Below are positions 1 to 12,365 of a stretch of 64,000 nucleotides of DNA, one piece after another. The translations under genes were made by a program, and so were the position numbers. Source of the DNA: Caldilineaceae bacterium (lineage in GTDB: Bacteria > Chloroflexota > Anaerolineae > Caldilineales > Caldilineaceae); NCBI GenBank assembly GCA_020634815.1, contig JACKBA010000036.1:1-64000 (forward strand). The letters run 5' to 3'. Positions within the stretch are counted from its first letter, which is position 1. Each line of letters opens with the position of its first letter. The notes under the pieces were generated by a model. That model made no database searches and had not been told where the DNA came from. It saw nothing but the letters and a program-made list of their open reading frames with translations.

Positions 1-225
1 GCTGATGTCGCTATTCAGTGGGTAATAGTTCAGGAAGTACTGCTTGATAAATTCGCCCTTGTAGCCGAGAGCGACAATAAACTCTTTGTATCCGTGGTGT
101 GCGTACCAACGCATGATGTGATCCAGAATCGGACGCCCGCCGATCTCCACCATGGGCTTGGGTCGCACAGAGGTTTCTTCCGCCAGCCGCGTGCCCAGTC
201 CACCGGCAAGGATTACGACTTTCAT
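1..225 (-). CDS. rfbF: Glucose-1-phosphate cytidylyltransferase, N-terminal part (cut by window edge)
   Basis: Only the first 75 residues are inside the window; the reading frame is open at base 1. The N terminus has the nucleotidyltransferase signature VILAGGLGTRL, followed by RPKPMVEIGG and the GYKGEFIKQYF segment typical of RfbF. The family makes CDP-glucose from CTP and glucose-1-phosphate, the first step to CDP-linked deoxysugars for surface polysaccharide. The ATG at 225 opens directly on the first conserved strand, so the start is firm. It lies downstream, on the same strand, of a second sugar-activating gene, which suggests a polysaccharide or glycoconjugate locus continuing to the left. 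Relatives such as glucose-1-phosphate thymidylyltransferase share the GG motif, but the EETSVRPKPMVEIGG context favours the cytidylyl enzyme. Confidence 0.85.
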   Translation of the reverse strand, partial: MKVVILAGGLGTRLAEETSVRPKPMVEIGGRPILDHIMRWYAHHGYKEFIVALGYKGEFIKQYFLNYYPLNSDIS

Positions 226-417
226 ATCTGGCTACTGCCACCGCTTTCACTGAGGTACACGGTTTTGCCATGCATTACACCAACGTCACTCCCATGTATT
301 GTCTGGTTGCGCTATGAAATACATATGCAAACGCCGTGTCGTGCTTGTATTGCTGAGCAAACTTCTTGATACGACGGGACAATGCTGAGGCACAAAATGC
401 GACCTGTCTTCGGTTGC

Positions 418-1584
418 TCACTCCAACCCCCGCCGCACCACACACCGCACCGCATGCTCAATCGCCCGCTCCGCCACCAGAATCACGTACCCCCCACCGC
501 CTGCGCCCGAGATCTTCCAGCCCAGCGCCTGGTCGCAGTGGCGGTCGATGAGATCGCGCACGCCCGGCGTGACCATGTTCGGGAACATGGCGATCTGCGC
601 CTCGAAGGAGGCCCGCATGGCCCGGCCGAAGCCCTGCACGTCATGCGCCATGATGGCCGACCAGCAGGCGTCGGTCGCTGCGGCCAGGGCCTGCGCGCCG
701 GCGGGCGTGATGTGCATGTCGGCCAGCACGGCAAAGCCATCCTCGCGCGGGCCGAGCGGCAGCAGGTAGAGATGGCGCTCTACAAAGCGCAGCGTCTCCT
801 CGTCAAGCACATGTTCGATGTGCGCCGGCCAGTATGTCCCATTGTAATCCGAACGCGCCAGACCCGGAAACACGATGCCGATGGAATCCTGCGCGCCCGA
901 GACTTCGGTCTTGCCGGGCGGGTTGTCGCAGCAGAAGAGCGTCCACGCCACCTTGTCGTAGCGATCGGCGGGCAACTTGTTGCCCCATAGCTTGATGGCC
1001 GTGCGGCGCGTGCTCGTCGCCATACCGCTGCGCTCGTTGAACTCCAGCGTCGGCTCCAGCGAGACGGTGATGACCGAACCGAGATGGTGCCTGGAGACAA
1101 AGGGCTGATCCAGCCAGCCGCCGGCCAGGTCGATGCGATAGGGCATCTGCTGCACGGTGCGCAGCGCGGTCGTCGAACGCGCTGCCAGCCCGGGATGAGG
1201 ATCGCGCGCCAGCACCACGTACTCGATGCCCAGGCGCTCGCACAGGGCACGCTTGGCCGGCGTGTTGCCATCCTCGTTGACCACGAAGACGTCGGGCTGG
1301 ATGGCGCGCAGTTCCGGCTCGAAGTCGAGATAGCCTGACCCGCGCGAGACGACCGCCTCGTGCACACAGGCCACGTTACTCATCATGAAGCGGCGCTCTT
1401 CCTCGCTGTTGACCGGCGGCCGCCCCTTCAGGCCAAAGACCGTCTGGTCCGAGCCGAGCGCGACGTAGAGATCGCCGTACTCGGCCGCGCGCTGGAGGAA
1501 CTCGACGTGGCCGCTGTGGAGCATGTCGAAACAACCGCTGACAAAGGCCTTCTTGCGTACTTCGGCCATTCCCTCTCGTTCCAT
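418..1584 (-). CDS. Fused cytidylyltransferase / GHMP-family sugar kinase
   Basis: Two catalytic domains are visible. Residues ~8-145 are a TagD/HldE-type nucleotidyltransferase (SGCFDMLHSGHVEFL, the HxGH-type motif, then later VFVVNEDGN). Residues ~150-388 are a GHMP kinase: it opens with MPYRIDLAGGWLDQP, has an atypical central motif (SGAQDSIGI) in place of the usual GLGSS box, and ends with KISGAGGGGYVILV. Such pairs phosphorylate a sugar and then load it onto a nucleotide, as in heptose activation; the actual sugar cannot be read from sequence. The start is taken at the ATG at 1584; an in-frame ATG at 1569 is equally possible. It follows the helicase gene by 23 bases and precedes rfbF on the same strand. 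The order (transferase first, kinase second) is opposite to HldE. Confidence 0.8.
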   Translation of the reverse strand: MEREGMAEVRKKAFVSGCFDMLHSGHVEFLQRAAEYGDLYVALGSDQTVFGLKGRPPVNSEEERRFMMSNVACVHEAVVSRGSGYLDFEPELRAIQPDVFVVNEDGNTPAKRALCERLGIEYVVLARDPHPGLAARSTTALRTVQQMPYRIDLAGGWLDQPFVSRHHLGSVITVSLEPTLEFNERSGMATSTRRTAIKLWGNKLPADRYDKVAWTLFCCDNPPGKTEVSGAQDSIGIVFPGLARSDYNGTYWPAHIEHVLDEETLRFVERHLYLLPLGPREDGFAVLADMHITPAGAQALAAATDACWSAIMAHDVQGFGRAMRASFEAQIAMFPNMVTPGVRDLIDRHCDQALGWKISGAGGGGYVILVAERAIEHAVRCVVRRGLE

Positions 1585-1607
1585 TTCTATCTCGTAAGCA
1601 TATACCC

Positions 1608-3923
<2,316 letters not shown>

Positions 3924-4020
3924 AGTGATCGCTATTAAACCACCAAGCACGCAGGAGACCAAGGCACCGATCGAGCGCTCGGGTCAATCGGGAAGCCGCA
4001 CGCGCACGCCGTCGAAAGGA

Positions 4021-4067
4021 TTGCGGTTTGCCATTGGCTCGCATATACTGCGTACAGTGCGTACGCA
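4021..4067 (+). promoter_or_regulatory. Promoter and palindromic operator of the toxin-antitoxin pair
   Basis: TTGCGG at 4021-4026 and TATACT at 4044-4049 are 17 bases apart, a good sigma-70 type promoter. Immediately downstream are a TGCGTAC half-site (4049-4055) and a perfect 10-bp palindrome TGCGTACGCA (4058-4067), overlapping the expected transcription start. This is where Phd/YefM antitoxins normally bind to repress their own operon; that role is inferred. Confidence 0.6.
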
Positions 4068-4085
4068 AATTCTGAGGAGGACGTC

Positions 4086-4379
4086 ATGACTATTACAACG
4101 TGGGACAGCCGGGCGGCGCGTGAGAACTGGCGCAGGCTGCTCGATACGGCAACGAGTGGTCGCAGCGACATCGTCATTACGCGTCACGGCCAGCCGGCAG
4201 CAGCGCTGATCTCTTATGAAGACTATATTGCTCTGCAAGAAGAACTTGACGAATTGCGTGCGGCCCGCCGCGCCGAAGAGACAGTTGATGCTTGGCGCGC
4301 TGACCGATCCATTGCGCGACCTTGGAGCGAGGTCGAAGCCGAGTTAGTCGCCAAGGGCCTGCTTGATGCCGAACCCTGA
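4086..4379 (+). CDS. Antitoxin, Phd/YefM family
   Basis: A 97-residue protein with the Phd/YefM fold pattern: an N-terminal DNA-binding region (residues ~1-50, with DIVITRHGQPAAALISYEDY typical of the family) and a charged C-terminal tail that would wrap the toxin. A strong ribosome site, GAGGAGG, lies 6 bases before the ATG. The next gene overlaps it by 14 bases and encodes a RelE-like toxin, so the two form a standard type II toxin-antitoxin operon. The upstream palindrome suggests autoregulation. The family is well established; neutralisation of this particular partner is inferred from the overlap. Confidence 0.9.
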   Translation: MTITTWDSRAARENWRRLLDTATSGRSDIVITRHGQPAAALISYEDYIALQEELDELRAARRAEETVDAWRADRSIARPWSEVEAELVAKGLLDAEP

Positions 4380-4647
4380 GTCACCGCGTTACACAGTGCA
4401 GATAATCAAGAGTGAACAAAAGATGCTTGAACGCCTGCCGCGCGACCTGTTGCAACGAGTACGGCGAGCGCTCAATAGGCTGGCCGTCGACCCGAGGCCG
4501 TCAGGCTGTAAAAAACTAGCTGGTCATGAGAATTACTACCGGATCCGTGTCGGCGACTGGCGCATCACCTATGCACTCTTCGACGATGAGTTGATTGTAC
4601 TTGTCATCGAGGTTGCGCCGCGCGGAGATGCGTATCGCAACCTGTAA
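4366..4647 (+). CDS. RelE/ParE-superfamily toxin (Txe/YoeB-like mRNA interferase)
   Basis: A 93-residue protein with the RelE fold signature: LERLPRDLLQRVRRAL helix, the PRPSGCKKLAG turn, YRIRVGDWRITYALFDDELIVLVIEV, and the C-terminal PRGDAYRNL. RelE-type toxins cleave mRNA in the ribosome; the YRIRVGDWRI segment carries the basic residues expected around the active site. The ATG at 4366 overlaps the antitoxin gene, giving translational coupling; a TTG one codon earlier is less likely. No C-terminal truncation is seen, so the toxin is probably functional. Confidence 0.9.
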   Translation: MPNPESPRYTVQIIKSEQKMLERLPRDLLQRVRRALNRLAVDPRPSGCKKLAGHENYYRIRVGDWRITYALFDDELIVLVIEVAPRGDAYRNL

Positions 4648-4739
4648 CGCTCACGGTTGGCGTCAAGTCGGAAATAGATAAGCACTGCCAGCATTCCGTT
4701 GGCACATTGAGCCGGCAGGGCGCCCCAAGGCTCTTCCAA

Positions 4740-5171
4740 ATGGTGACTATGCCGAACACAATCGACGTGTCCATTTCACTGCCCCAAGACCTCTACGAAC
4801 ACCTGCAGAGCGTGGCGCAAGCCGCTGACCAGCCGCTGCCTGACCTGCTGGTGCAGATACTGCGCGCCGGCGCACCGCCGGACTGGACGCAGGCGCCGGC
4901 CGCACTCCAGGACGAACTTGCCGCGCTGCATGCCCTAGACGACGCCGATCTGGCGGAGATCGCCCAAAGCGAACGCTCCGCGGGCGAAGTGACGCGCCAC
5001 GAGGGCCTGCAGGAGAAGAACGTGGACCGCGCGCTCAGCGCGTCCGAACGCGCCGAACTGGCCGCGCTGGAAGCCGCTGCCGACCGCTTTGCCTGGCGCA
5101 GGAATCATGCTATCGCCCTGCTGCGCTGGCGCGGGTACGAGCAGCCAGAGAAAAGAGGCGGTGATCTGTAG
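4740..5171 (+). CDS. Hypothetical protein with ribbon-helix-helix-like N terminus
   Basis: About 143 residues. The N-terminal part (TIDVSISLPQDLYEHLQSVA) resembles the beta-strand plus helix of ribbon-helix-helix antitoxins, and the rest is an acidic helical region with a C-terminal RRNHAIALLRWRGY segment, like small orphan antitoxin-type proteins. It sits 92 bases after the RelE toxin on the same strand but no toxin gene follows it. The start is uncertain: ATG at 4740 or 4749; no strong ribosome site is seen for either. A large stem-loop follows 26 bases after the stop. Function is unknown. Confidence 0.55.
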   Translation: MVTMPNTIDVSISLPQDLYEHLQSVAQAADQPLPDLLVQILRAGAPPDWTQAPAALQDELAALHALDDADLAEIAQSERSAGEVTRHEGLQEKNVDRALSASERAELAALEAAADRFAWRRNHAIALLRWRGYEQPEKRGGDL

Positions 5172-5196
5172 AGAAGGCAGATTGTTCTTCAAGGAT

Positions 5197-5231
5197 CGAA
5201 GAGGCCGGGGTTATTAACCCCGGCCTCTTCG
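5197..5231. terminator. Perfect stem-loop between convergent genes
   Basis: A 35-base inverted repeat with 17-bp arms (CGAAGAGGCCGGGGTTA and its complement) around a single base sits between the convergent ends of the hypothetical gene (stop 5171) and the CocE-like hydrolase (stop 5327). It has no clear T-tract, so it may act as a bidirectional terminator or an RNA 3'-end stabiliser. Confidence 0.6.
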
Positions 5232-5326
5232 TCTATTCGTTGAGGCCAATCATCGAAAGGAGACTTCACCATCCTTCTAGCAGAGCCGCGGCACCGAATC
5301 GTCCGACAAATGCTGCATCTTTTTCC

Positions 5327-7057
5327 TTACGACGCCGACGTGTCCAGCAGCGGCAGCACCAGCGCCGACGGATGGGCGGCATCGTGGTAAACGGTCTGCT
5401 CGGCGGGCAGCATGTCCACGGCCGTGGCCTGGTTCTCCAAGATACCCAGATTGCGCGCAAAGCGGGGGTGCGCACCGCTGGCCACGATTACGCGCAGCCG
5501 CTGCCCGGCGCGCACGCGATAGGCCGTCGCCGAGAGTGAGACGGTGATGCGCATGCTGCCGTCGGGCTGCGGCTCGCCCCGCCCCGGCTCAATGCGGAAG
5601 TTGCCGTCGCAGATGTTGGTGGAGCGCCCCGTCTTGTCCACGACGCAGAGACGGCCAAAGAAGTCGGTGGTCGGCCGGCTGGACTTGACGTAGAGTTCGA
5701 GCTGCACGGAGCCGGCAAACTCCACATCCTCGCGCAGCGGAATCGACGAGAAAACGAGCACGTCGGCGCGCCGTTCCAGCGGCCGGTTGTCGACAGGACC
5801 GGCGTCGCTGGCCAGTTTGGGGCCGCCGAGATTCGGGGTCGGGTCGGCGGGGTTGTAGGTGTAGCTGTCGGGCGCCGCGCCGGCGGACGGCGTCTGTGTG
5901 AACAGTCGCCCCGTCTTGGCCGCGCCGTTGCCGTGCAGGAATAGGCGCAGCGGCTGGCTGGGCGGCGGCCACTGCTCGAAGTGCCGCCAGCGGTTGGCGC
6001 CCATGACATACAGGTGCACCGGCTTCTCGTCGGGTGAAGGGGGCTCGCCGCGCAGGTGCTCGGCGTACCAGCGCAGCCCCTCGCGGAACGCCACTGGGAT
6101 GTAGCCGGTCTCCATGTGCGTCCACGGGCCGACGGTGAGCCGCGGCTCCAGCCCGGCCCCCACCTGTGTGGCGTAGTCCTCCAGCAGGCCATCGAGGAAA
6201 AGGTCGTACCATCCGCTGACAAAGAGCGCAACCGGCCCCTTGGCAACCGCCGCGCTATGGTCGACCGCCTGCCACGCCGGGTCATCCGGCCCCGACTCGC
6301 TCATCTCGCGATAGAGCGGGTCGACCTTGCCGATGGCCAGTTCGTCGGCGGTCATCAGCGGCAGGTGGGAGAAGGCGTCGGCCAGGTGGCGGTCCTGCAC
6401 GGCGGCATCGGTCACGCGGCGCATGCGCTCGATGGGTCCCAACTCGCCGTCGTCCATGGACGTGAGTTGGAACATCCAGCGCACGAGCAGGTCGAGCGGG
6501 AAGCCATTGTCGTGGTACTGCATGAGGTGCGAATGGGCGATGATGGGCACCAGCGCCTTGAGGTAGGGCGATCCGCCGGCGGCCGCCGCCCACTGCACGT
6601 AGCCAAGATAGCTCGGTCCCCACATGCCGATCTTGCCGTCGCACCACGGCTGCATGGCCATCCACGCCAGCGAGTCAACGCCGTCGTCGGTCTCGTTTAC
6701 AAAGGCCGTGAACTCCCCTTCGGAATCAAAGCGCCCGCGTACATCCTGGGCGATGACGTGGTAGCCGTGCGAGGCGAACTTCTGCGCGGCAAGCTCCCAC
6801 ATCGCGCGGCTGGGACCGCCGCGGCCGTAGGGCGTCCGCACCAGCACCGCCGGCCCGATCTCCACACCTACGGGGATCCAGTGGTCGGCGATCAGGGCGA
6901 TGCCGTCACGCATGGGCACGCGCAGCCCGCGCGTCACCGTGACCTGGAGCGGGCCGGTGGGCAGGTCGAGCATCTGCGTCAGGGCGGCGCGCATGGCGCT
7001 CTGCGAGAGCTTATTTTCAAAGAGCAGGCGCTCCATCTGCGGAGTGAGAAATGACAT
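5327..7057 (-). CDS. CocE/NonD-family hydrolase (X-Pro dipeptidyl-peptidase S15 fold)
   Basis: A 576-residue alpha/beta hydrolase. The nucleophile elbow GPSYLG is near residue 147, with the catalytic Asp expected in GWYDLF (~281) and the catalytic His in GPWTHM (~312). Residues ~400-570 form the jelly-roll domain of the CocE/NonD group (VFSSIPLREDVEFAGSVQLELYVKS, then TVSLSATAYRVRAGQRLRV). Family members cleave esters, amides or acyl dipeptides; the substrate is not predictable. There is no signal peptide, so it is probably cytoplasmic. The ATG at 7057 lies 13 bases downstream of the end of the YhhN gene, so the two may be cotranscribed. Confidence 0.9.
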   Translation of the reverse strand: MSFLTPQMERLLFENKLSQSAMRAALTQMLDLPTGPLQVTVTRGLRVPMRDGIALIADHWIPVGVEIGPAVLVRTPYGRGGPSRAMWELAAQKFASHGYHVIAQDVRGRFDSEGEFTAFVNETDDGVDSLAWMAMQPWCDGKIGMWGPSYLGYVQWAAAAGGSPYLKALVPIIAHSHLMQYHDNGFPLDLLVRWMFQLTSMDDGELGPIERMRRVTDAAVQDRHLADAFSHLPLMTADELAIGKVDPLYREMSESGPDDPAWQAVDHSAAVAKGPVALFVSGWYDLFLDGLLEDYATQVGAGLEPRLTVGPWTHMETGYIPVAFREGLRWYAEHLRGEPPSPDEKPVHLYVMGANRWRHFEQWPPPSQPLRLFLHGNGAAKTGRLFTQTPSAGAAPDSYTYNPADPTPNLGGPKLASDAGPVDNRPLERRADVLVFSSIPLREDVEFAGSVQLELYVKSSRPTTDFFGRLCVVDKTGRSTNICDGNFRIEPGRGEPQPDGSMRITVSLSATAYRVRAGQRLRVIVASGAHPRFARNLGILENQATAVDMLPAEQTVYHDAAHPSALVLPLLDTSAS

Positions 7058-7070
7058 GCAGGCCTCCTTG

Positions 7071-7724
7071 TCAGATGCGCACGAAGCGGTGCACCGACCA
7101 TGCGATGAGCAACTGGGCGGCGTAATAGGTGCTCATAATCAACAGATCGCGTTGCGGCAGCGGGCTGCGGAACTTGTCCAGCGCCAGGATCGAGTCGGAC
7201 GCCAGGAAGAGGATGGCGCCGACCATGGCCAGCAGCGCCGCCGTGTCGCGCACGCCCCACCACAACTCGGCCGCCTGCCAGCCCATGGCCACGAGCACCA
7301 CGGCGTAGAAGATCACCGGGATGCGGAACTCACCGATGTGCGGCCACAGCAGGTAGAGCAGCACCGCGCCATAGAGCACGAAGGGCAGCAACACGAACCA
7401 GTGAAATCGAAAGCCGCCGCGTGAAACGTACGCGCCGATGTAGAAAAGGTGCGCGACGAGAAAACTGACCAGCCCCCACACAAAGGTGTTGCCCGGCAGC
7501 ATGAGAAAGACATCGCCCGCCAGTGAGAAGATGATGCCCGCCGCTACCAGCCCGCGATAGAGCGCCGACACAGGGTCGGGCAGCGTCAGGACCACGAGCA
7601 GGATCAGCCCCGTTGTCAGCGGCTTGAAGAGATAGCGCTGTGTCTGCGTGCCGGCGTAGGTCGTCCAGATGTAGACGACGCCGGAGATAACGGCAGCAGC
7701 ACTGAGCGTCCAGGCAGCGATCAT
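7071..7724 (-). CDS. YhhN/TMEM86-family membrane protein (lysoplasmalogenase-like)
   Basis: A 217-residue, almost wholly hydrophobic protein with about eight predicted membrane helices. The pattern FSLAGDVFLMLPG and the later FLASDSILALDKF carry the two conserved Asp residues that define the YhhN/TMEM86 family, whose animal member hydrolyses the vinyl-ether bond of lysoplasmalogen. The start at 7724 is chosen for a strong GGAGGAG ribosome site; the frame extends nine codons further upstream. Bacterial members are functionally little studied, so enzymatic activity is only suggested. Confidence 0.8.
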   Translation of the reverse strand: MIAAWTLSAAAVISGVVYIWTTYAGTQTQRYLFKPLTTGLILLVVLTLPDPVSALYRGLVAAGIIFSLAGDVFLMLPGNTFVWGLVSFLVAHLFYIGAYVSRGGFRFHWFVLLPFVLYGAVLLYLLWPHIGEFRIPVIFYAVVLVAMGWQAAELWWGVRDTAALLAMVGAILFLASDSILALDKFRSPLPQRDLLIMSTYYAAQLLIAWSVHRFVRI

Positions 7725-7776
7725 GGGCAGGCTCTCCTCCTCGCACCGCACGTCCGCGGCAACGAGGATAATGTGC

Positions 7777-8235
7777 TCAATAGATGAACGGAATCAGGCG
7801 CTTGCTGACCTCGCGATAGGCCGCATAGGGCGGAAAGGCCGCGCTTAACAACCGTTCCTCGTAGTTTAGCTTGACCAGCAGGTCGACCGCCAGCACGGCG
7901 TAGATAAGCCAGCGCGCCGGCGTCGGCATCTCCAGCACGAGCGCCAGCGCGCCAAGCAGGATCGACGCGTACATGGGGTGGCGGATCCAGCGATACGGCC
8001 CGTCGCGCACCAGCCGGCTACCGGAGCGCACGTCGGGCGTTACGTTGACGTTGCGCACGCTCACAGTGAGGATCGCCCAGGCACCCAGCGCCAGCGCGGC
8101 GATCTCCATCGCCAGCAGCAGCGGGTTACGGGCGATAATCGGCCCGGTCAGCGCCAGGGCAATCAGACAGCCGAACTGGATGGCGACCAGCGCGTACGAT
8201 TTGAGCCGGTTTGGCCGGGGCGGCGTACTAGCCAT
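7777..8235 (-). CDS. Isoprenylcysteine carboxyl methyltransferase-family membrane protein
   Basis: A 152-residue protein with about four membrane helices and the ICMT/PEMT signature: GPYRWIRHPMYAS around residues 80-92, followed by the C-terminal NYEERLLSAAFPPYAAYREVSKRLIPFIY. The RHPMY and EE elements form the S-adenosylmethionine-binding end of this family. Bacterial members probably methylate lipids or small isoprenoids rather than prenyl-proteins; the substrate is unknown. It lies between malQ and the YhhN gene, all on the minus strand with short gaps (14 and 52 bases), so the three may form one operon. Confidence 0.8.
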   Translation of the reverse strand: MASTPPRPNRLKSYALVAIQFGCLIALALTGPIIARNPLLLAMEIAALALGAWAILTVSVRNVNVTPDVRSGSRLVRDGPYRWIRHPMYASILLGALALVLEMPTPARWLIYAVLAVDLLVKLNYEERLLSAAFPPYAAYREVSKRLIPFIY

Positions 8236-8249
8236 GCGTCATGCGCCCG

Positions 8250-9821
<1,572 letters not shown>

Positions 9822-9878
9822 TTGAGTTCTCTCCCGCTAAAGCAATTCTCTCGTAAAAGATGAATCTGGTCTCAATCC

Positions 9879-10700
9879 TCAGCCGGCAAAGCCGCCAAAG
9901 CGCACGACCGTCGTCACATAGACGCCGACCGCCAGCAGCAGCAGGCACAACACCGTCCAGATCGCCTCCAGCACGCGGCGATCTACCACTTCGAGCGGCT
10001 GCGGGCCGGGCCGCACCGCTACCGGCTGGCGATAGCGCGGCATGATGCCGAAGGTAATGAGCGCGCCGCCCACGAGGCCGCCGATATGTCCCCAGTTGTC
10101 GATGAAGCCGGAACTGAAGCCGATGATGAGATTCAGCACCAGCACGATGGCCATGTTCTGCAGGATGGCGCGGCCCTGCATGCCGAAGTTATTGTGATAT
10201 TTCAGAAAATAGATCGAGATCCCGCCGAGCAGTCCAAAGATGGCGCCCGACGCCCCGACGGAGACGGGGCCGGAGAGCGCATAGCTGAAGAGGCTGCCGT
10301 ACAACCCGCTGATGAGAAAAATGGCCAGGAAGCGGACGTGTCCGGTGTAGCCCTCCAGCAGTGGCCCCAGCGCATAGAGCGCGTAAAGGTTGAACATGAC
10401 GTGCACCACGCCGCCGTGCAGGAAGATGGCCGTGAAGAGCCGCCACACCTCGCCCTGGGCGATGTACTCGTTGACCTTGGCCCCCATCAGTACCAGCACC
10501 TCGATGCTGGGACTGGTCAGCGCCGCAAGCGAGCGATAAGCCATGAAGCCGAGCGCGACCTCGACGACGAAAACAGCCAGAATCACGACGATCAGCACGC
10601 GCGTGACCGTCGGCTTGCTCAGCTTGATGTAGAACTGCGGCCGCGCTTCGGCCATGACGGGCCGCGACGGCGGGCTGGAGAGCGGGCCTTGTACGCTCAT
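9879..10700 (-). CDS. Rhomboid-family intramembrane serine protease
   Basis: 273 residues with about seven membrane helices. The catalytic Ser is in GASGAIFGLLGG (~residue 152) and the catalytic His in NWGHIGGLVGG (~204); LHGGVVHVMFNLYALYALG matches the conserved HxxxN membrane region. Rhomboids cut single-pass membrane proteins inside the bilayer. The start ATG at 10700 overlaps the gmk stop codon in an ATGA arrangement, so translation is probably coupled to guanylate kinase. A second membrane-spanning segment after the His (residues ~245-265) gives the 6+1 topology. Confidence 0.9.
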   Translation of the reverse strand: MSVQGPLSSPPSRPVMAEARPQFYIKLSKPTVTRVLIVVILAVFVVEVALGFMAYRSLAALTSPSIEVLVLMGAKVNEYIAQGEVWRLFTAIFLHGGVVHVMFNLYALYALGPLLEGYTGHVRFLAIFLISGLYGSLFSYALSGPVSVGASGAIFGLLGGISIYFLKYHNNFGMQGRAILQNMAIVLVLNLIIGFSSGFIDNWGHIGGLVGGALITFGIMPRYRQPVAVRPGPQPLEVVDRRVLEAIWTVLCLLLLAVGVYVTTVVRFGGFAG

Positions 10701-11350
10701 AGGATCACCGGAGTCCACCCCACGCGGCTCTTTTCGGCGCGGATAATGCTGAGCACCTGGTCGACGGCATCGTCGAGCTGCTCTTCGGGATTGATGACCA
10801 CGTAGTCGAACTCCGTGAAGCGCCGTAACTCGCGCCGTGCGGTGACGATGCGCATCTTGAGCTGGTCGGGCGGTTCGGTCTTGCGCAATTGCAGCCGGCG
10901 CACCAGTTCCTCCTCGCTTTCGGCGGTGAGAAAAATCGTCACCGCGTTGGGCACCAGCGCGCGGATCGTGGCCGCGCCCTGCACGTCGATGCGCATGACC
11001 ACATCCTGGCCGCTGGCCAGCGCCTCGCGCACATGCTTCTTGGGGATGCCCTTGTAGTCGCCGTAGACGACGGCATACTCGAGCAACTCGTTGTTCTCGA
11101 TCATCTCGGCGAAGTCGCCGACCGAGACAAAGTGATAGTCGATGCCGTCTACCTCATTGGGTCGCATCGGCCGGGTCGTGGCGGTCACGACGAAATAGAA
11201 GGGGTAACCACTCTCCTTTAGCCCCTGGATCACCGAATCTTTGCCGACGCCGCTGGGGCCGGAGAGCACCACCAGCACGGGACGCGGCGTGTTGAGGCTG
11301 GCGTAGAGCGCCTCGACCTCGTGGTCCTGTTCCTGCTGTAAAGCAAACAA
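10697..11350 (-). CDS. gmk: Guanylate kinase
   Basis: 217 residues from a TTG start at 11350, chosen because a strong GGGGAGG ribosome site lies 5 bases upstream; an in-frame GTG at 11392 is further out and lacks one. The P-loop SGPSGVGKDS is at residues 30-39, followed by TATTRPMRPNEVDGIDYHFVS (GMP-binding region), the LEYAVVYGDYKGIP loop and a C-terminal helical region. The enzyme phosphorylates GMP to GDP. It is coupled by overlap to the rhomboid gene. Length and motifs match bacterial Gmk; the extra ~20 N-terminal residues are not conserved. Confidence 0.95.
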   Translation of the reverse strand: MFALQQEQDHEVEALYASLNTPRPVLVVLSGPSGVGKDSVIQGLKESGYPFYFVVTATTRPMRPNEVDGIDYHFVSVGDFAEMIENNELLEYAVVYGDYKGIPKKHVREALASGQDVVMRIDVQGAATIRALVPNAVTIFLTAESEEELVRRLQLRKTEPPDQLKMRIVTARRELRRFTEFDYVVINPEEQLDDAVDQVLSIIRAEKSRVGWTPVIL

Positions 11351-11399
11351 GCAAACCTCCCCAAGTGTGCGGCAGTTGCACACCGCGCGCACCAGAATC

Positions 11400-11429
11400 T
11401 TGAACGGTCATGCAGGGAGCGGATATAAT
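11400..11429 (+). promoter_or_regulatory. Sigma-70-type promoter for the FmdB-like gene
   Basis: TTGAAC at 11400-11405 and TATAAT at 11424-11429 are separated by 18 bases, giving a near-consensus promoter in the divergent region between gmk and the FmdB-like gene. It leaves a leader of about 145 bases before the ATG at 11580. Confidence 0.65.
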
Positions 11430-11579
11430 CGCAGCCACCGAGCGAGGCGAGCCCTGGAGCCGCCTGCCGCTCCGCTGACGCATTTCATCCGCATGGACGG
11501 CTACCCCGTCGAGGGCACATGGCGCCGCCACCCATGCGACAGTATACGTGAGGAATCGGGAGGGCGAAAAGAGAGAGCC

Positions 11580-11999
11580 ATGCCAATCTATGAGTATTTC
11601 TGCTTCGATTGTCGCAAACGGGTGAGTGTCTTCTTCCGCACCTTCTCGGACGCCAGCGACGACGCGGCGCGCTGCCCGCAATGCGAAGGCGCACACCTGC
11701 GCCGCCTGGTCAGCCGCGTGGCCGTGCTCAAGACCGAGGATGCCCGGCTCGACGATATGGCCGACCCGTCATTCATGGCCGGGCTGGAGAACGAAGACCC
11801 GCGCGCGCTGGCCGGCTTCATGCGCAAGATGAGCGATGAGATGGGCGAGCCGCTCGACGCCGAGATGACCGAAATGGTCGACCGGCTGGAGCGCGGGGAA
11901 AGCCCCGAAGAGATCGAGAAGTCCATGCCCGACATGGGCGGCGGCGATGCCATGGGCGGCATGGGTGGTGGTATGGGCGGCGGAGACTTCGATCTGTAA
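11580..11999 (+). CDS. FmdB-family zinc ribbon protein
   Basis: 139 residues. The N-terminal 40 residues are the classic FmdB zinc ribbon: MPIYEYFCFDC with Cys8 and Cys11, and RCPQC with Cys32 and Cys35. The middle is acidic and helical (KMSDEMGEPLDAEMTEMV) and the C terminus is Gly/Met-rich (GGMGGGMGGG). FmdB was named from a regulatory protein of formamidase and is thought to bind nucleic acid or protein, but its role is not established. The ATG is chosen because the family always begins MPxYEY; the preceding AGGGCGAAAAGAGAGAGCC gives a weak ribosome site. Confidence 0.85.
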   Translation: MPIYEYFCFDCRKRVSVFFRTFSDASDDAARCPQCEGAHLRRLVSRVAVLKTEDARLDDMADPSFMAGLENEDPRALAGFMRKMSDEMGEPLDAEMTEMVDRLERGESPEEIEKSMPDMGGGDAMGGMGGGMGGGDFDL

Positions 12000-12329
<330 letters not shown>

Positions 12330-12365
12330 CGTTGCTGTCCTTTCCCGATTCCTTGCGAACCCAAC

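Noticed and set aside
382..990. Plus-strand frame opposite the cytidylyltransferase/kinase gene
   Set aside because: Opposes clear enzyme motifs and has no family match or ribosome site.
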